A model generated the notes under the pieces. That model saw only the letters and a program-made list of their open reading frames with translations, searched no databases and was not told where the DNA came from. Positions 63,955 to 64,000 of a DNA stretch of 64,000 nucleotides are shown one piece after another (the first letter of the stretch is position 1; every line of letters starts with the position of its first letter). The DNA is taken from NCBI GenBank assembly GCA_949840955.1, contig CATKXV010000007.1, positions 57,357 through 121,356 of the forward strand, given 5' to 3'. The DNA is from an uncultured Anaeroplasmataceae bacterium (lineage in GTDB: Bacteria > Bacillota_I > Bacilli_A > Acholeplasmatales > Anaeroplasmataceae). The translations under genes and the position numbers were made by a program.

Positions 63955-64000
63955 GGGAAATAAAAGTTATACAAAAAATCACTTATCCGCTATAATAAAG

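Overview
The window comes from an AT-rich, spore-forming Bacillota (low-GC Gram-positive). The spore genes yabG, yabP and yabQ are present, the block rnmV-ksgA-yabG-ispE keeps the Bacillus-like order, and an LtaS-type lipoteichoic acid synthase, an ECF transporter module and class II LysRS fit the same group. An Erysipelotrichia-like lineage is plausible, but nothing here fixes the genus. No rRNA, tRNA or CRISPR array was seen.

Region 1 (1-17.3 kb) is accessory DNA ending at an intact tyrosine integrase. It holds a very large surface protein that runs off the left edge (InlB-type B repeats, leucine-rich repeats, GGx glycine-rich tail) and a nine-gene minus-strand operon (16.1 to 4.7 kb). In order of transcription the operon encodes: a helical protein; a protein resembling eukaryotic/archaeal ESCRT-III with a MIM1-like motif; a Vps4-like AAA ATPase with an MIT-like N-terminus; an intracellular trypsin-like protease with an MIT-like N-terminus; a RuvB-like AAA+ protein with an MIT-like N-terminus; three membrane or coiled-coil proteins, two of which share a duplicated motif; and an Hsp70/actin-fold ATPase, followed by a membrane coiled-coil protein. 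I read it as a membrane-associated ESCRT-like machine with its own protease and chaperones. This is the strongest candidate for an undescribed system in the window.

Region 2 (17.3-18.2 kb) has no large gene. It carries a probable type I toxin-antitoxin locus: a 27-residue membrane peptide behind a 13-codon leader ORF, a strong opposing promoter, and complementary 5' and 3' mRNA ends.

Region 3 (18.2-40.2 kb) is mostly chromosomal core: an SDR oxidoreductase; hflX with a possible leader peptide; the HD hydrolase-rnmV-ksgA-yabG-ispE-SGNH operon; an LtaS-type synthase; a calcium-type P-ATPase; glmS; an AbrB-type antitoxin with a broken RelE-like toxin; a membrane-tethered McrB-like AAA protein with a DUF2357/zinc-ribbon partner and two small unknowns; and an S66 peptidase.

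Region 4 (40.5-48.6 kb) is a second accessory block: a membrane metalloprotease-like protein, a fibronectin-like repeat lipoprotein, an InlB-repeat/GGx lipoprotein, and an integrase related to the first but killed by one in-frame stop, followed by a 21-bp tandem repeat in a decayed gene. Both integrases thus sit beside a GGx surface protein.

Region 5 (48.7-64 kb) is core again: hemolysin III family protein, yabPQ, a cluster of XRE regulators with membrane or PH domains, lysS, truA with ecfT-ecfA2-ecfA1, a glycosyltransferase, a RpiB-type isomerase, class II aldolase, and at the right edge a YhcG-type PD-(D/E)XK nuclease next to a tandem palindrome.
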